Positions 34,450 to 42,720 of a stretch of 54,495 nt of DNA are shown piece by piece. Positions within the stretch are counted from its first letter, which is position 1. Each line of letters opens with the position of its first letter. The stretch comes from a virus: positions 1-54,495 of the IMG/VR virus record IMGVR_UViG_3300021375_000035; one strand, 5' to 3'. Below the pieces are notes generated by a model. It was not told where the DNA came from. It ran no database searches and worked only from the letters and a program-made list of their open reading frames with translations. The position numbers and the translations under genes were made by a program.

Positions 34450-37189
34450 CTAATTGTGCTTTAAGGTCATTAATTTGTTTTTGTTGATCTTTAACTGCTT
34501 CAATTAAATATCCAACTAAATTACCATATGCTACAGCTTTTGTACCATCTTCATCTTCCATAGTATGTACTAACTCAGGAGCTACTTTTTCTAGTTCTTG
34601 TGCAATAACACCAGATCCTTTTTCTCCTTCTTTAGTATATGATACACCTCTCATCTCTAAAACTTTAGAGCCGTCTAGTGTTTCAATATTATCTTTTAGT
34701 CTTACGTCTGAAAACGCAGTGACATTTCCTGTAGCTGTAAAATTACCGTTATCATCAAATGTATAACGGGTAGTAGTACCATCTCTTATATAAAAGTTTC
34801 CTATACCAGAGTTAAGATCCATATACATATGAGATCCATTAGTAAAGAATTCACAGTCATCACCTGTTCCAAAACGTAATATATCATTATCTGCTAGATC
34901 AATTGCTCCTCTAACACTTAATGTATTAGTAATCTGTAAATTAGTAAAACTACTAATATTACTTGTTACAAAACTTGACAATGTACCTAAATCAGTATAA
35001 TGAACTTTATTACTACTACTAAAATCTGCATATAAAAAGAAGTCTTTTGCTTCAAGACTATTTACATTTGGTGCATCCATTATAAGATTACTTGAACCAC
35101 CACCATACTGAACATCTACAGTAACAGATCCTGTAGTACCACCGCCAGTTAAACCATCACCGGCTGTTACAGCTGTTATATCACCTTGATTATTAGTAAA
35201 TGGTAAATCAACAATTGAAAATTTTCTTGCTTCACCTTGACCTGCAGAATCTAATCCAACCATTATACTGTCATCCTCTTCAGGTGATCCAGTTCCAGCA
35301 GGACAATCATTCATTATTCCATTAATACCATAATCTACACTTATGGTACCAGAACCAGTTATTGTTCCTCCTGTCAAACCATCTCCTGTAGCAACACTTG
35401 TTACAGTTCCTGCACCTGAAACTGCACTGTCTACATAGGCTTTATTAGCAGCATCAGTACTTGCAGATACAGTATCTACACCTGTTATTCTACCTGTTCC
35501 ATTTAAAACTATATCACCCCCAGTAACAGTTAAATCTCCTGTTACAGTTACACCAGCACTAGATGTATTTAATCTTTCAGATCCATCATAATATAATCTT
35601 ACTTCACTATTTTCTATCCATTGTAAAAGCCACTCACCTTGTTGATCATCATAAATACCACCTGTAGAGCCATCACCCATCAACGAGAAAATAAACTCAT
35701 TAGATGTATTGCCTATTTGTAAACCTCCCCAACCAGATGTTTCACTATTAATATATAGTAAGTCAGATCTGTCTGTTGATTCAGACAATCTAACGCCAGC
35801 ACCTAAACGTAAATAACTTGAAATTTCAGCTGTACCATTTACATTTAATTGATAACTATATGAACTAGATGGAGTTTTATTGATTCCTATATTTCTATCT
35901 GCATCCCAAGTTATAGGTAATTCATATTCTCTACCTTGACCTTGATCACCTGCTCTTAATGTCATCAATCTAATTTGAGACATTCTCACAGAATTTGAAC
36001 TAGATGTTCCTTTCTGTATAGTTACTCTGATATAGTTATCTCCTCCATAACTTGTCAGGTTACAAGTTTTAGTTGATGTACCTGCACTGGCTGTACCAGA
36101 AAATCTAGTAGTCCATGTACTATTATTTGTTGATGATTCAACAGTTATTTCTTTTGTAATATCATTAGCACTATATGTAAAGGCAGCATTTAAAAATAAT
36201 GCACTACCCCATGCTGTACCAGTAAATGTCCATCTAACAGCTGTATTACTGCTACTAATAACTTCTACTGATTGATCTTCTTTCTGAGCAAATAATGCAT
36301 TTTGTACTGTAGCACTAGACCATGTACTACCATTATAAGTTTCTTGTGTTACTGTGTAATTATATTCAAATGCAAATAAATCATGCCATAAATATGCATT
36401 AGGTGGATTGGCCATTGTTTGTGTAGAAGATCCAAATGAATATATATCATTTGTCTTAGTTGTATACAAAAAGTGATCTAAACCATCTACTCTAACATTA
36501 CCACTAACATCTACATGTGTAGATGGTGTTTTATTTACACCCAAATAATTACTACTACTATTCCATACTAATGCAGAATCACTTGATATAGAATTAGTAC
36601 CTGTCCAAAATGCTACTCTAGTATTTGCACCAGTACCTTCAGCATATCTACCATCTAAATCTACAGTTAAAGATGATAGTCCTCCATTTCTACTTGCTGT
36701 TAAAATACCATTACTAGTATTAAAACTTAATCCTGTAACATAATAGTTGTCATTATTATCTGAAGAAGTAATTGTAATAGTATCACCACTTCTTGATGTG
36801 GTGGTGCCTCCTGCTCCAGTAATAGTTAATGTATCATTATTACTATTTGCTGTAGCAGTACCACTTTGTGTAGCAATATTTTTATATATAGCTTGAGAAG
36901 ATCCTCTATCAGAATTAGTAAGAGTTATTGTACCACTAGATGTAACAGTACCAGAACCAGATAAGCCTGTTGTTCCTTGAACAGTAACAGAAGTTACAGT
37001 ACCTAAATTACCAGTAGCACCAATATCTGCTAGGACTTGTGCTTTAGTTCTATATTTTAGAACTCCACCGTCCCATACCATAATACCTGTGTATGTAGAA
37101 TTATCATTAGAAATACTACTAACAGAAAAAGTTCCTGTTACAGTACTATTTCCATCTACACTTACACCGGTTAAAAAATCTATTGCCAT
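34433..37189 (-). CDS. Tail fibre with C-terminal S74 self-cleaving chaperone domain, 918 aa
   Basis: The N-terminus 'MAIDFLTGVSVDGN' is nearly the same as that of the neighbouring 765-residue fibre, suggesting a common attachment site. The body is Ser/Thr/Gly/Asn-rich beta repeat typical of fibres ('TVTSVTVQGTTGLSGSGTVT', 'GRYAEGTGANTRVAFWTG'). From Ser827 to the end the sequence is a peptidase S74 / endosialidase intramolecular chaperone: 'SDVRLKDNIETL', 'GSGVIAQELEKVAPELVH', 'VAYGNLVGYLIEAVKDQQKQ', ending in a coiled coil. In that family the Ser starts the released chaperone after autocleavage, so mature fibre should end at about residue 826. It trimerises the fibre and then leaves it. A strong hairpin lies between this gene and the upstream fibre gene. 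Confidence 0.9.
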   Translation of the reverse strand: MAIDFLTGVSVDGNSTVTGTFSVSSISNDNSTYTGIMVWDGGVLKYRTKAQVLADIGATGNLGTVTSVTVQGTTGLSGSGTVTSSGTITLTNSDRGSSQAIYKNIATQSGTATANSNNDTLTITGAGGTTTSRSGDTITITSSDNNDNYYVTGLSFNTSNGILTASRNGGLSSLTVDLDGRYAEGTGANTRVAFWTGTNSISSDSALVWNSSSNYLGVNKTPSTHVDVSGNVRVDGLDHFLYTTKTNDIYSFGSSTQTMANPPNAYLWHDLFAFEYNYTVTQETYNGSTWSSATVQNALFAQKEDQSVEVISSSNTAVRWTFTGTAWGSALFLNAAFTYSANDITKEITVESSTNNSTWTTRFSGTASAGTSTKTCNLTSYGGDNYIRVTIQKGTSSSNSVRMSQIRLMTLRAGDQGQGREYELPITWDADRNIGINKTPSSSYSYQLNVNGTAEISSYLRLGAGVRLSESTDRSDLLYINSETSGWGGLQIGNTSNEFIFSLMGDGSTGGIYDDQQGEWLLQWIENSEVRLYYDGSERLNTSSAGVTVTGDLTVTGGDIVLNGTGRITGVDTVSASTDAANKAYVDSAVSGAGTVTSVATGDGLTGGTITGSGTISVDYGINGIMNDCPAGTGSPEEDDSIMVGLDSAGQGEARKFSIVDLPFTNNQGDITAVTAGDGLTGGGTTGSVTVDVQYGGGSSNLIMDAPNVNSLEAKDFFLYADFSSSNKVHYTDLGTLSSFVTSNISSFTNLQITNTLSVRGAIDLADNDILRFGTGDDCEFFTNGSHMYMDLNSGIGNFYIRDGTTTRYTFDDNGNFTATGNVTAFSDVRLKDNIETLDGSKVLEMRGVSYTKEGEKGSGVIAQELEKVAPELVHTMEDEDGTKAVAYGNLVGYLIEAVKDQQKQINDLKAQLDGLSK

Positions 37190-37221
37190 TTAATCTTTTG
37201 TTTGCTAAGATAATAAATTTA

Positions 37222-37266
37222 TAATAAAGGGAGTTGGTCATCATCAATTAACACAACTCCCTTTAT
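37222..37266 (-). terminator. Stem-loop terminator between the two large fibre genes
   Basis: An exact 11-bp stem (37226-37236 with 37254-37264) and a 17-nt loop, 16 nt after the stop of the 765-residue fibre. On the minus strand it ends in TTTATTATAAATTTATT, a broken U-rich tract. TATCTTAG (37205-37212), a variant -7 box, follows. Confidence 0.8.
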
Positions 37267-37280
37267 ATTGATTAACAAAA

Positions 37281-39578
37281 TTATCTTACTTTATGAGCAG
37301 CTAATTCAAATTCATTTGCATTTACAGCTGTACTCCATGATAATTCTATATCTCCACTAGTAGGATCAACAGTAGTATCCATAAATACTTGATTACCACC
37401 CTTTCCATATACTTGAACAACTAATGGATCAGTACCTAATTTATGTGTACCTGCTGCAACAGTAAATGATGTTTGTGAATTAGATGATGGAAAACTAGTT
37501 GTATATCCTTCTCTTTGTAAAGCATCTCTCAAAGTTGAAGGAGATATAGCTAAAGTTGTAGATGAACCAGCAGTAACTTCAGTAGTATTTGCCATTTCTA
37601 CTACACCTAGATTTGTTTGAGATGTAGTTGGTAATGATCTTGTACTATGTGATTGAATAACACCATCAGTCATATTTAACTGATCAATTACAACAATACC
37701 TGAAGTATTAATATCTGAATCAGTACCAATAATCTTATTGAATGTACTTGCTAATTGAGCATCACTAACACCACCTGTTTTAATTGTAACCTGTCCAGCT
37801 GCACTAACTGCAAAGCTTGCACTACTAAATGATGCAATACCTGGAGTTGAAGTTGAAGCTAAATCAATATTACTCTGAACAGTTGTCCATTCATCTAAAG
37901 CAGTTGGAGCATCTACATTAGCAATTAAGAAATCACCTGCTCTTACTTGCTCTGTAAAGAATGAACCGTCAGCTGTAACAACATATGACCAACCTTTCTT
38001 AATACTTGCACTTGGTGAAGAATCAAGATCTGGTGAGTTGGTTGCTGCATTATATCCTCCTTGGAAGATTAACACCCCTGAACCAGCTAGCTGTGTATCT
38101 ACATAATTTTTAGATGCAGCATTTGTTGATATAGAAGGAACACTTGGTACTACTATATTACTACTAAATGTCTTTGTACCTCCTATAGTTTGATTACCTG
38201 ATGTTCTAACAACTGTACTATCTACTTCTATATCATTAGCATTAGCTGTAATACCATCTCCACCAATTACATTTAATGTTGGATTAACAGTTGAGGTACC
38301 ACTTTGTGTCATACCAGTTCCTGCTGTTACACTTGTAACTGTTCCTTGATATTGATCTGTAGAGTTAATTGTTACTGTAGTACCACTTACAGATGTAGTA
38401 ACATTTGTACCACCATCAAATGTAAATGTACCTGATGTTGTTAGTGCTGAACCAATTCCTGAGTCTGCAGCTAATGTAATACTAGTTACAGTACCACCTG
38501 AATTTGAATCAGCTGCCCATACTGGTACACCACCTGAAACTTTTAATACTTGTCCAGCTGAACCAATACCTAATTTTGTAAAAGCAGTACCTGATCTATA
38601 GAATACCATATCACCAGAAGTGTAACTATTTACTCCTGTACCACCATTTGTAGTAATAAGAGTACCACTCATTGTCATAGTACCACTACTAGTAATTGGT
38701 GAATTACTAAAAGATAATCCAGTTGAAGCTCCACTTACACCTACAGAAGTTACAGAACCTGCACCTGCATTAATATAAGTTGCTAACTGAGTTAAGTTTG
38801 CATATTTAGCATTATTATCAGATGCATCAGAGAATAAAAAGTCATCTCCATCTGCCAATGTAACACCTGTTCCATCTCCTGCAGCTAATACAACGTTATC
38901 TGTTCCTGCATAATCTACAGCTAATGAACCTGAGCCTGTAATTGTTCCACCTGTTAAACCTGCTCCAGATCCTACAGAAGTTACTGTACCATCTTTACCA
39001 AATCCAGGCATTGATGAAATTAAAGCTTTTTTAATTGTATTATCACCTGCATCAGAAAACCATAATGTATCAGCACCAACAGGTGTTGCAGCTGTAGCAG
39101 CTAAGATTGCATTGTCAGTTCCTGCATAGTCAATAGCTACTGTTGGATTTACTGATGTATTCCCTGATATTGAAATACCAGTACCTGCTGATACAGAAGT
39201 TACTGTACCTGAAGCACTATCACTAGAAGTTATTGTAATTGTGGTACCTGATCTGGTTACACTTGTAGTACCTGCTCCAGTAAATAAAATACTGTCTGTA
39301 CTAGATGGGTTACTAGCTACAAGATTAACTGTAGCTGTTCCATTACTAGAACCTGTTGCTGTTAAGTCATAGGTAGTGTTTCCATCTGTACCTGTTGTTA
39401 TATCAACCCAAGACCCATTATAAAGTCTTAGCTTGCTTGAAGTAGTGTCATAATAGATTCTTCCTAGGGATCCAGACGGAGCTGAACTCTCATTATCTAT
39501 CCTAACCTCTTTTAATTGATTAGAGTTTAAATCAATGTTTCCATCTATATTTAACCCCGTTAGAAATTGAATTGCCAT
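37281..39578 (-). CDS. Beta-repeat fibre protein, 765 aa
   Basis: The N-terminus 'MAIQFLTGLNIDGN' parallels that of the S74 fibre. Next, 'APSGSLGRIYYDTTSSKLRL' is a common fibre motif. The body has at least five copies of a 'GTVTSV' unit spaced through the first 430 residues (for example 'SGTVTSVSAGTGIS' and 'QGTVTSVTAGTGMT'), plus 'GLTGGTITGSGSLAVDYAG', almost identical to a stretch of the S74 fibre. The C-terminal 70 residues ('FTVAAGTHKLGTDPLVVQVY', ending 'NEFELAAHKVR') look like a receptor-binding or capping domain. It has no S74 domain. It is probably a second side fibre or a head fibre. Confidence 0.85.
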   Translation of the reverse strand: MAIQFLTGLNIDGNIDLNSNQLKEVRIDNESSAPSGSLGRIYYDTTSSKLRLYNGSWVDITTGTDGNTTYDLTATGSSNGTATVNLVASNPSSTDSILFTGAGTTSVTRSGTTITITSSDSASGTVTSVSAGTGISISGNTSVNPTVAIDYAGTDNAILAATAATPVGADTLWFSDAGDNTIKKALISSMPGFGKDGTVTSVGSGAGLTGGTITGSGSLAVDYAGTDNVVLAAGDGTGVTLADGDDFLFSDASDNNAKYANLTQLATYINAGAGSVTSVGVSGASTGLSFSNSPITSSGTMTMSGTLITTNGGTGVNSYTSGDMVFYRSGTAFTKLGIGSAGQVLKVSGGVPVWAADSNSGGTVTSITLAADSGIGSALTTSGTFTFDGGTNVTTSVSGTTVTINSTDQYQGTVTSVTAGTGMTQSGTSTVNPTLNVIGGDGITANANDIEVDSTVVRTSGNQTIGGTKTFSSNIVVPSVPSISTNAASKNYVDTQLAGSGVLIFQGGYNAATNSPDLDSSPSASIKKGWSYVVTADGSFFTEQVRAGDFLIANVDAPTALDEWTTVQSNIDLASTSTPGIASFSSASFAVSAAGQVTIKTGGVSDAQLASTFNKIIGTDSDINTSGIVVIDQLNMTDGVIQSHSTRSLPTTSQTNLGVVEMANTTEVTAGSSTTLAISPSTLRDALQREGYTTSFPSSNSQTSFTVAAGTHKLGTDPLVVQVYGKGGNQVFMDTTVDPTSGDIELSWSTAVNANEFELAAHKVR

Positions 39579-39616
39579 TGTTCTTGTTTTTGTTTATTAA
39601 TTAATTATTTTAGTCT

Positions 39617-40159
39617 TTAGTTTAAAAATGCACAACCTGTAAAAGCTGCATCAAATGTTATTGTAACTGTATTAGTATTATCATATTTAATATCACCTAC
39701 AACAACTTTATTATCATTATCTACAACTGTTACAGAAGGATACCTTCCTAAATTATGTGTAATAACCCATTTATCTGAAGCTATTTCAAAACATTCAGAG
39801 TATGTACCTGCTTTAGCAATAATACTAGCTAAATCAACTACAGTACATACATTAGATGGAATAGTAGGACATGTCTTGCTAGACATTATATTAACAGTTG
39901 CTAATGGTTCTACAAAAACTCCTGGAGTTTCTGTTGCTACCACAATTTTGCTACTGCTAGAGTTCTTCCAATCACATAATTCTTTATTAATAGTTGCACT
40001 TTCTAAATCTTCATAACAGCAAGCTTGTATACCAAACTTTAATGATTTAAACTGAGCATAAAATTGCCTAGCAAATCTTTGCTCTATTTGAATACGCTTC
40101 AATTTAGCTAACTCTTTTTCTTGAGCTTCATTTGATGTTCCAGTCAATGCTGTTGCCAT
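39617..40159 (-). CDS. Small fibre/receptor-binding type protein, 180 aa
   Basis: The C-terminal 55 residues carry 'DKWVITHNLGRYPSVTVVDN' followed by 'VVGDIKYDNTNTVTITF', a beta domain widespread at the tips of phage tail fibres. The N-terminal half is helical ('KELAKLKRIQIEQRFARQFY') with a Cys pair ('ACCYEDLES'), probably an oligomerising or attachment part. It lies 2 nt after the zinc-ribbon gene and upstream of the large fibre gene. A role in fibre assembly or binding is inferred. Confidence 0.8.
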   Translation of the reverse strand: MATALTGTSNEAQEKELAKLKRIQIEQRFARQFYAQFKSLKFGIQACCYEDLESATINKELCDWKNSSSSKIVVATETPGVFVEPLATVNIMSSKTCPTIPSNVCTVVDLASIIAKAGTYSECFEIASDKWVITHNLGRYPSVTVVDNDNKVVVGDIKYDNTNTVTITFDAAFTGCAFLN

Positions 40160-40161
40160 AT

Positions 40162-40341
40162 TTATTTACTTCTTAAATCTTGTATCTGTTGTCTAGCTAA
40201 TTCTAAATTTAAGTCTCTTGATGTTTCAACATTTGCTTCAGCTGCTGCTTTACATTGTTTACAAACTACCACTCCATTTCCTAAACTAGCCTTCTGACAT
40301 CCACAAGTAAATTTTTTATTACAGTGTGCACAATTTGCCAT
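40162..40341 (-). CDS. Small zinc-ribbon-like protein, 59 aa
   Basis: Frame from ATG at 40341 to TAA at 40162. The sequence begins 'MANCAHCNKKFTCGCQK', then has 'VVVCKQCKAAA', then a C-terminal helix ending 'LARQQIQDLRSK'. CxxC, CxC and CxxC give six ordered Cys that could hold Zn. The gene fits exactly between its neighbours (11 nt from the upstream stop, 2 nt to the next ATG), and the A-rich start context is like other genes here. Its N-terminus resembles that of the Cys-rich Fn3 protein. Function unknown; a structural or assembly factor is likely from position. Confidence 0.8.
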   Translation of the reverse strand: MANCAHCNKKFTCGCQKASLGNGVVVCKQCKAAAEANVETSRDLNLELARQQIQDLRSK

Positions 40342-40352
40342 TTTGTTGGTTT

Positions 40353-40928
40353 TTAAATTAAATATTTAGAACTTGAACCACAGTCACCTGAAGGACAAGC
40401 TATTTTGTTTAATCTTTCTTTTGCATAATTATACAACTGCATACCTTGTGCTGAAGACTGACAGTATTCAACATTTGATACAGCTGCATCAATCATGGTT
40501 CTAATATAACTCATCTCTGCAAGAAGATCTTGCTTTGTTGAATTAGGTTGACAAGCTTGCACATCTAAATCACATAATACTTCATAATAAGTATTAAGCA
40601 ATCTAGTTACTCTTAAGTGATTATATTCTACATAAACTTTAGAGTTAGGTGATACACTATATTTTACAATGTATATTCCGTCAGGTATTTTTTCCTGAGT
40701 TACCCCACAATTTGTTGTTTGTAATGCTAAGGTGCAAGCAGTTAAACACATATCAAAGTCTTTATCTACTTTAATAAGTACTGGTACAGTATATCCTGGT
40801 AACGTAATTAAAAGCTCTTCACAATCTACAGCTAACTCCTTATTGTATTGACTTGTATCTTTTATACACAACAATTCACAATTAGATACTGCAGGTATTT
40901 CTAAACTTAATATATGTTGTTTTGCCAT
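40353..40928 (-). CDS. Cys-containing virion protein, 191 aa
   Basis: It has a beta-rich N-terminal half ('ILSLEIPAVSNCELLCIKDT', 'EELLITLPGYTVPVLIKVD', 'GIYIVKYSVSPNSKVYVEY') and a helical C-terminal half ('DLLAEMSYIRTMIDAAVSN', 'LYNYAKERLNKIACPSGDCG'). At least ten Cys are spread along it. I recall similar proteins in structural regions of Bacteroidota phages, without a named function. A promoter-like GTATATTAT element lies about 31 nt upstream (40938-40966), following the terminator of the 515-residue gene, so it probably starts a transcription unit with the zinc-ribbon and fibre genes. Confidence 0.75.
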   Translation of the reverse strand: MAKQHILSLEIPAVSNCELLCIKDTSQYNKELAVDCEELLITLPGYTVPVLIKVDKDFDMCLTACTLALQTTNCGVTQEKIPDGIYIVKYSVSPNSKVYVEYNHLRVTRLLNTYYEVLCDLDVQACQPNSTKQDLLAEMSYIRTMIDAAVSNVEYCQSSAQGMQLYNYAKERLNKIACPSGDCGSSSKYLI

Positions 40929-40937
40929 TTTATGTCT

Positions 40938-40966
40938 TACTTTATTATACTATATAGATAATATAC
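40938..40966 (-). promoter_or_regulatory. Promoter-like element upstream of the 191-residue gene
   Basis: Minus-strand TTTTTTGTATATTAT with the core at 40959-40966, then an AGTATAATAAAGTA block at about the place where the adhesin element has AGTTACAACAGAGTA. It lies 10-40 nt before the ATG and follows the terminator of the 515-residue gene. Confidence 0.4.
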
Positions 40967-40984
40967 AAAAAATTACAGACAATT

Positions 40985-41020
40985 TAAAATAAAAAGAGCA
41001 GGAGATTTCTCCCCTGCTCT
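40985..41020 (-). terminator. Strong terminator with GAAA loop after the 515-residue gene
   Basis: An 11-bp stem (AGAGCAGGGGA against TCTCCTGCTCT, one G-U pair) closes a GAAA tetraloop, followed by TTTTTATTTT on the minus strand. It lies 24 nt after the stop. This is among the most stable hairpins of the window and suggests a highly expressed gene. Confidence 0.93.
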
Positions 41021-41044
41021 AATTAAATTAAACATTGTTGTTTA

Positions 41045-42592
41045 TTACATGTAAAGATTAGTATCTTCAAAAACAACTTTGTTACCATTTGCTCCAGCCC
41101 ATGCTTCTAAACTTTCCATAACTTTCTTGATTGCAGCTTGGTCAGCAGCATCAGAACATTTTGCATAAATTTTGTAAACATACTGGTCATTATCAAATAC
41201 ACCAGTTGGGTTATTGAATCTTGGTACAGAGTGTTGGATATAGTAAGCTCTATAAGTAGCTGTTCTATCAACCGCAGCTAAAAGCTCATCAGACATTTCA
41301 ATCTCTCTGATTCTTGCACTGCTAGCATTTCCTTGGTTATAAGGAGACTGACGGTATCTTTCAGACATGATTAATTCTCTAATTACTTCTTCACCTTGAG
41401 TTTGTTGCATTGAACCAGGAGTTCTTGAAGCAACACCACAGTCATTACATGGGTTACCAGTTTCATCTAAAGAAGATAAAATGATTTCCACAGGCTCTGC
41501 ATTATAGTGATCTCTTGTGTCAAATGAACAGTTACCAAATGTAGTGTCTACATAAGCACCTACAACATTAACACATGCTGAAACTTTAACAGCTCCATTA
41601 GGATCAGTTGAAGGAACATATGCTCCAGCACCATCACCTTTAGCTTGTGCAATAGTATATACTTCAGTAGTTACTACTCCAGCAGCAGTTGTTTTAGTTA
41701 CAACAACACCACCAGAAGTTAGTCCACCTGCACCAACAGTTAATGTAGCATCAGCAGATGCACCAGCATCTACAATAGTTATAACATCACCATCTTTGTA
41801 ACCAGCACCTGCTTGAGCAACATCATAAGTTGCAATAGGGCCTGTAGCAGCACCACCAGATACAGTTAATACTTCTATCTTAGCTGGTTCATAACCTGGA
41901 CGGCTTGAAGCTGTAATAGCAGCACCATTACCATCAACTGCAGTAGTACTATGTACAGCAACGCTGTAACCAGCACCAGCACCTAAAGTTAATCCAGCTT
42001 CTAAAAGACCATTTACATCACCTTCAGCAGCAAACGGCTTGATTAATGGATCAGAAAGAGCCATGTCAGCCATTACTCCTAAGATAAGAGCAGGGTCAAT
42101 ATATTCTTGTCCATCAATACAACATACATTTGCTGAGTCAGCAATTGCATATGCATTGTGATTTAAGAATCTTAGTGCAGGAGATCCCTTCACGTCAATT
42201 CTCATAAATTGTGTTTTACCACATGGAGCACAATCTGATGCTAAACATAATTTAGCAGTAGCTTGACTTGCATCAAAGCAGTTTGCAGCCCATAGTCTTG
42301 TAATATATCTTGGGTTGATACCCTTAGATTTTACAGACTCTTTGTACCCACCGTGACCAGGATTGTTACCAATTGTGTCTTTAGAATAGAAAGAACCTTC
42401 AACTACATAAGCAAGTTGACCAGCAGTAATTGGAGCCGCAACTCCACCACCAGCAACTAATACAGTTTCCCAGTTAGCTCCATCTACTAAACCTAATTGT
42501 CCTGCGGCAAGTGCACCTGAAGCAGTCCCTGCAGCTAATTGCACAGAATCTACAACAAATGTCTTGTTAAACGCATTATTAAAATAAGCCAT
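41045..42592 (-). CDS. Probably abundant virion structural protein with inserted beta domain, 515 aa
   Basis: The core has no obvious enzyme motif. The N-terminus 'MAYFNNAFNKTFVVDSVQLA' and the C-terminal helical part ('GEEVIRELIMSERYRQSPYN', 'IREIEMSDELLAAVDRTATY', 'AIKKVMESLEAWAGANG') look like a self-assembling capsid-associated or tail subunit. Residues about 230-300 form a Gly/Ala/Val-rich segment with 'AQAGAGYKDGDVITIVDAGA', a small beta unit common as an insertion in phage virion proteins. Cys pairs ('CLASDCAPCG', 'CCIDG', 'CNDCG') are frequent. It has a long leader with a promoter-like element and one of the best terminators in the window, which argues for high expression. Candidate roles: capsid auxiliary protein or tail/ring protein; not resolved. 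Confidence 0.75.
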   Translation of the reverse strand: MAYFNNAFNKTFVVDSVQLAAGTASGALAAGQLGLVDGANWETVLVAGGGVAAPITAGQLAYVVEGSFYSKDTIGNNPGHGGYKESVKSKGINPRYITRLWAANCFDASQATAKLCLASDCAPCGKTQFMRIDVKGSPALRFLNHNAYAIADSANVCCIDGQEYIDPALILGVMADMALSDPLIKPFAAEGDVNGLLEAGLTLGAGAGYSVAVHSTTAVDGNGAAITASSRPGYEPAKIEVLTVSGGAATGPIATYDVAQAGAGYKDGDVITIVDAGASADATLTVGAGGLTSGGVVVTKTTAAGVVTTEVYTIAQAKGDGAGAYVPSTDPNGAVKVSACVNVVGAYVDTTFGNCSFDTRDHYNAEPVEIILSSLDETGNPCNDCGVASRTPGSMQQTQGEEVIRELIMSERYRQSPYNQGNASSARIREIEMSDELLAAVDRTATYRAYYIQHSVPRFNNPTGVFDNDQYVYKIYAKCSDAADQAAIKKVMESLEAWAGANGNKVVFEDTNLYM

Positions 42593-42720
42593 AATAAATA
42601 AATTTGTGTGAGGACCATTACCCCCACTAGTTAATAAATAAAGATTTTACCAGTTTACTCTGTTCGTAACTTTAGTGTTACTATAATAATATACTACTTT
42701 TCTACTAGATAAGCAATTTA
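42593..42720 (-). promoter_or_regulatory. 128-nt leader and promoter-like element of the 515-residue gene
   Basis: Longest non-coding gap in this half of the window besides 44459-44579. It contains minus-strand GTATATTATTA (42684-42694) and AGTTACGAACAGAGTA (42656-42671), nearly the same as before the VWA adhesin but with 12 instead of 6 nt between the blocks. GTAAC/GTTAC form a short inverted repeat inside. The remaining leader of about 60 nt shows no clear structure. Confidence 0.45.

Noticed and set aside
37281-39578. Regular repeats that might suggest a CRISPR array
   Set aside because: They encode the 'GTVTSV' fibre repeat in frame; there is no constant repeat/spacer pattern.
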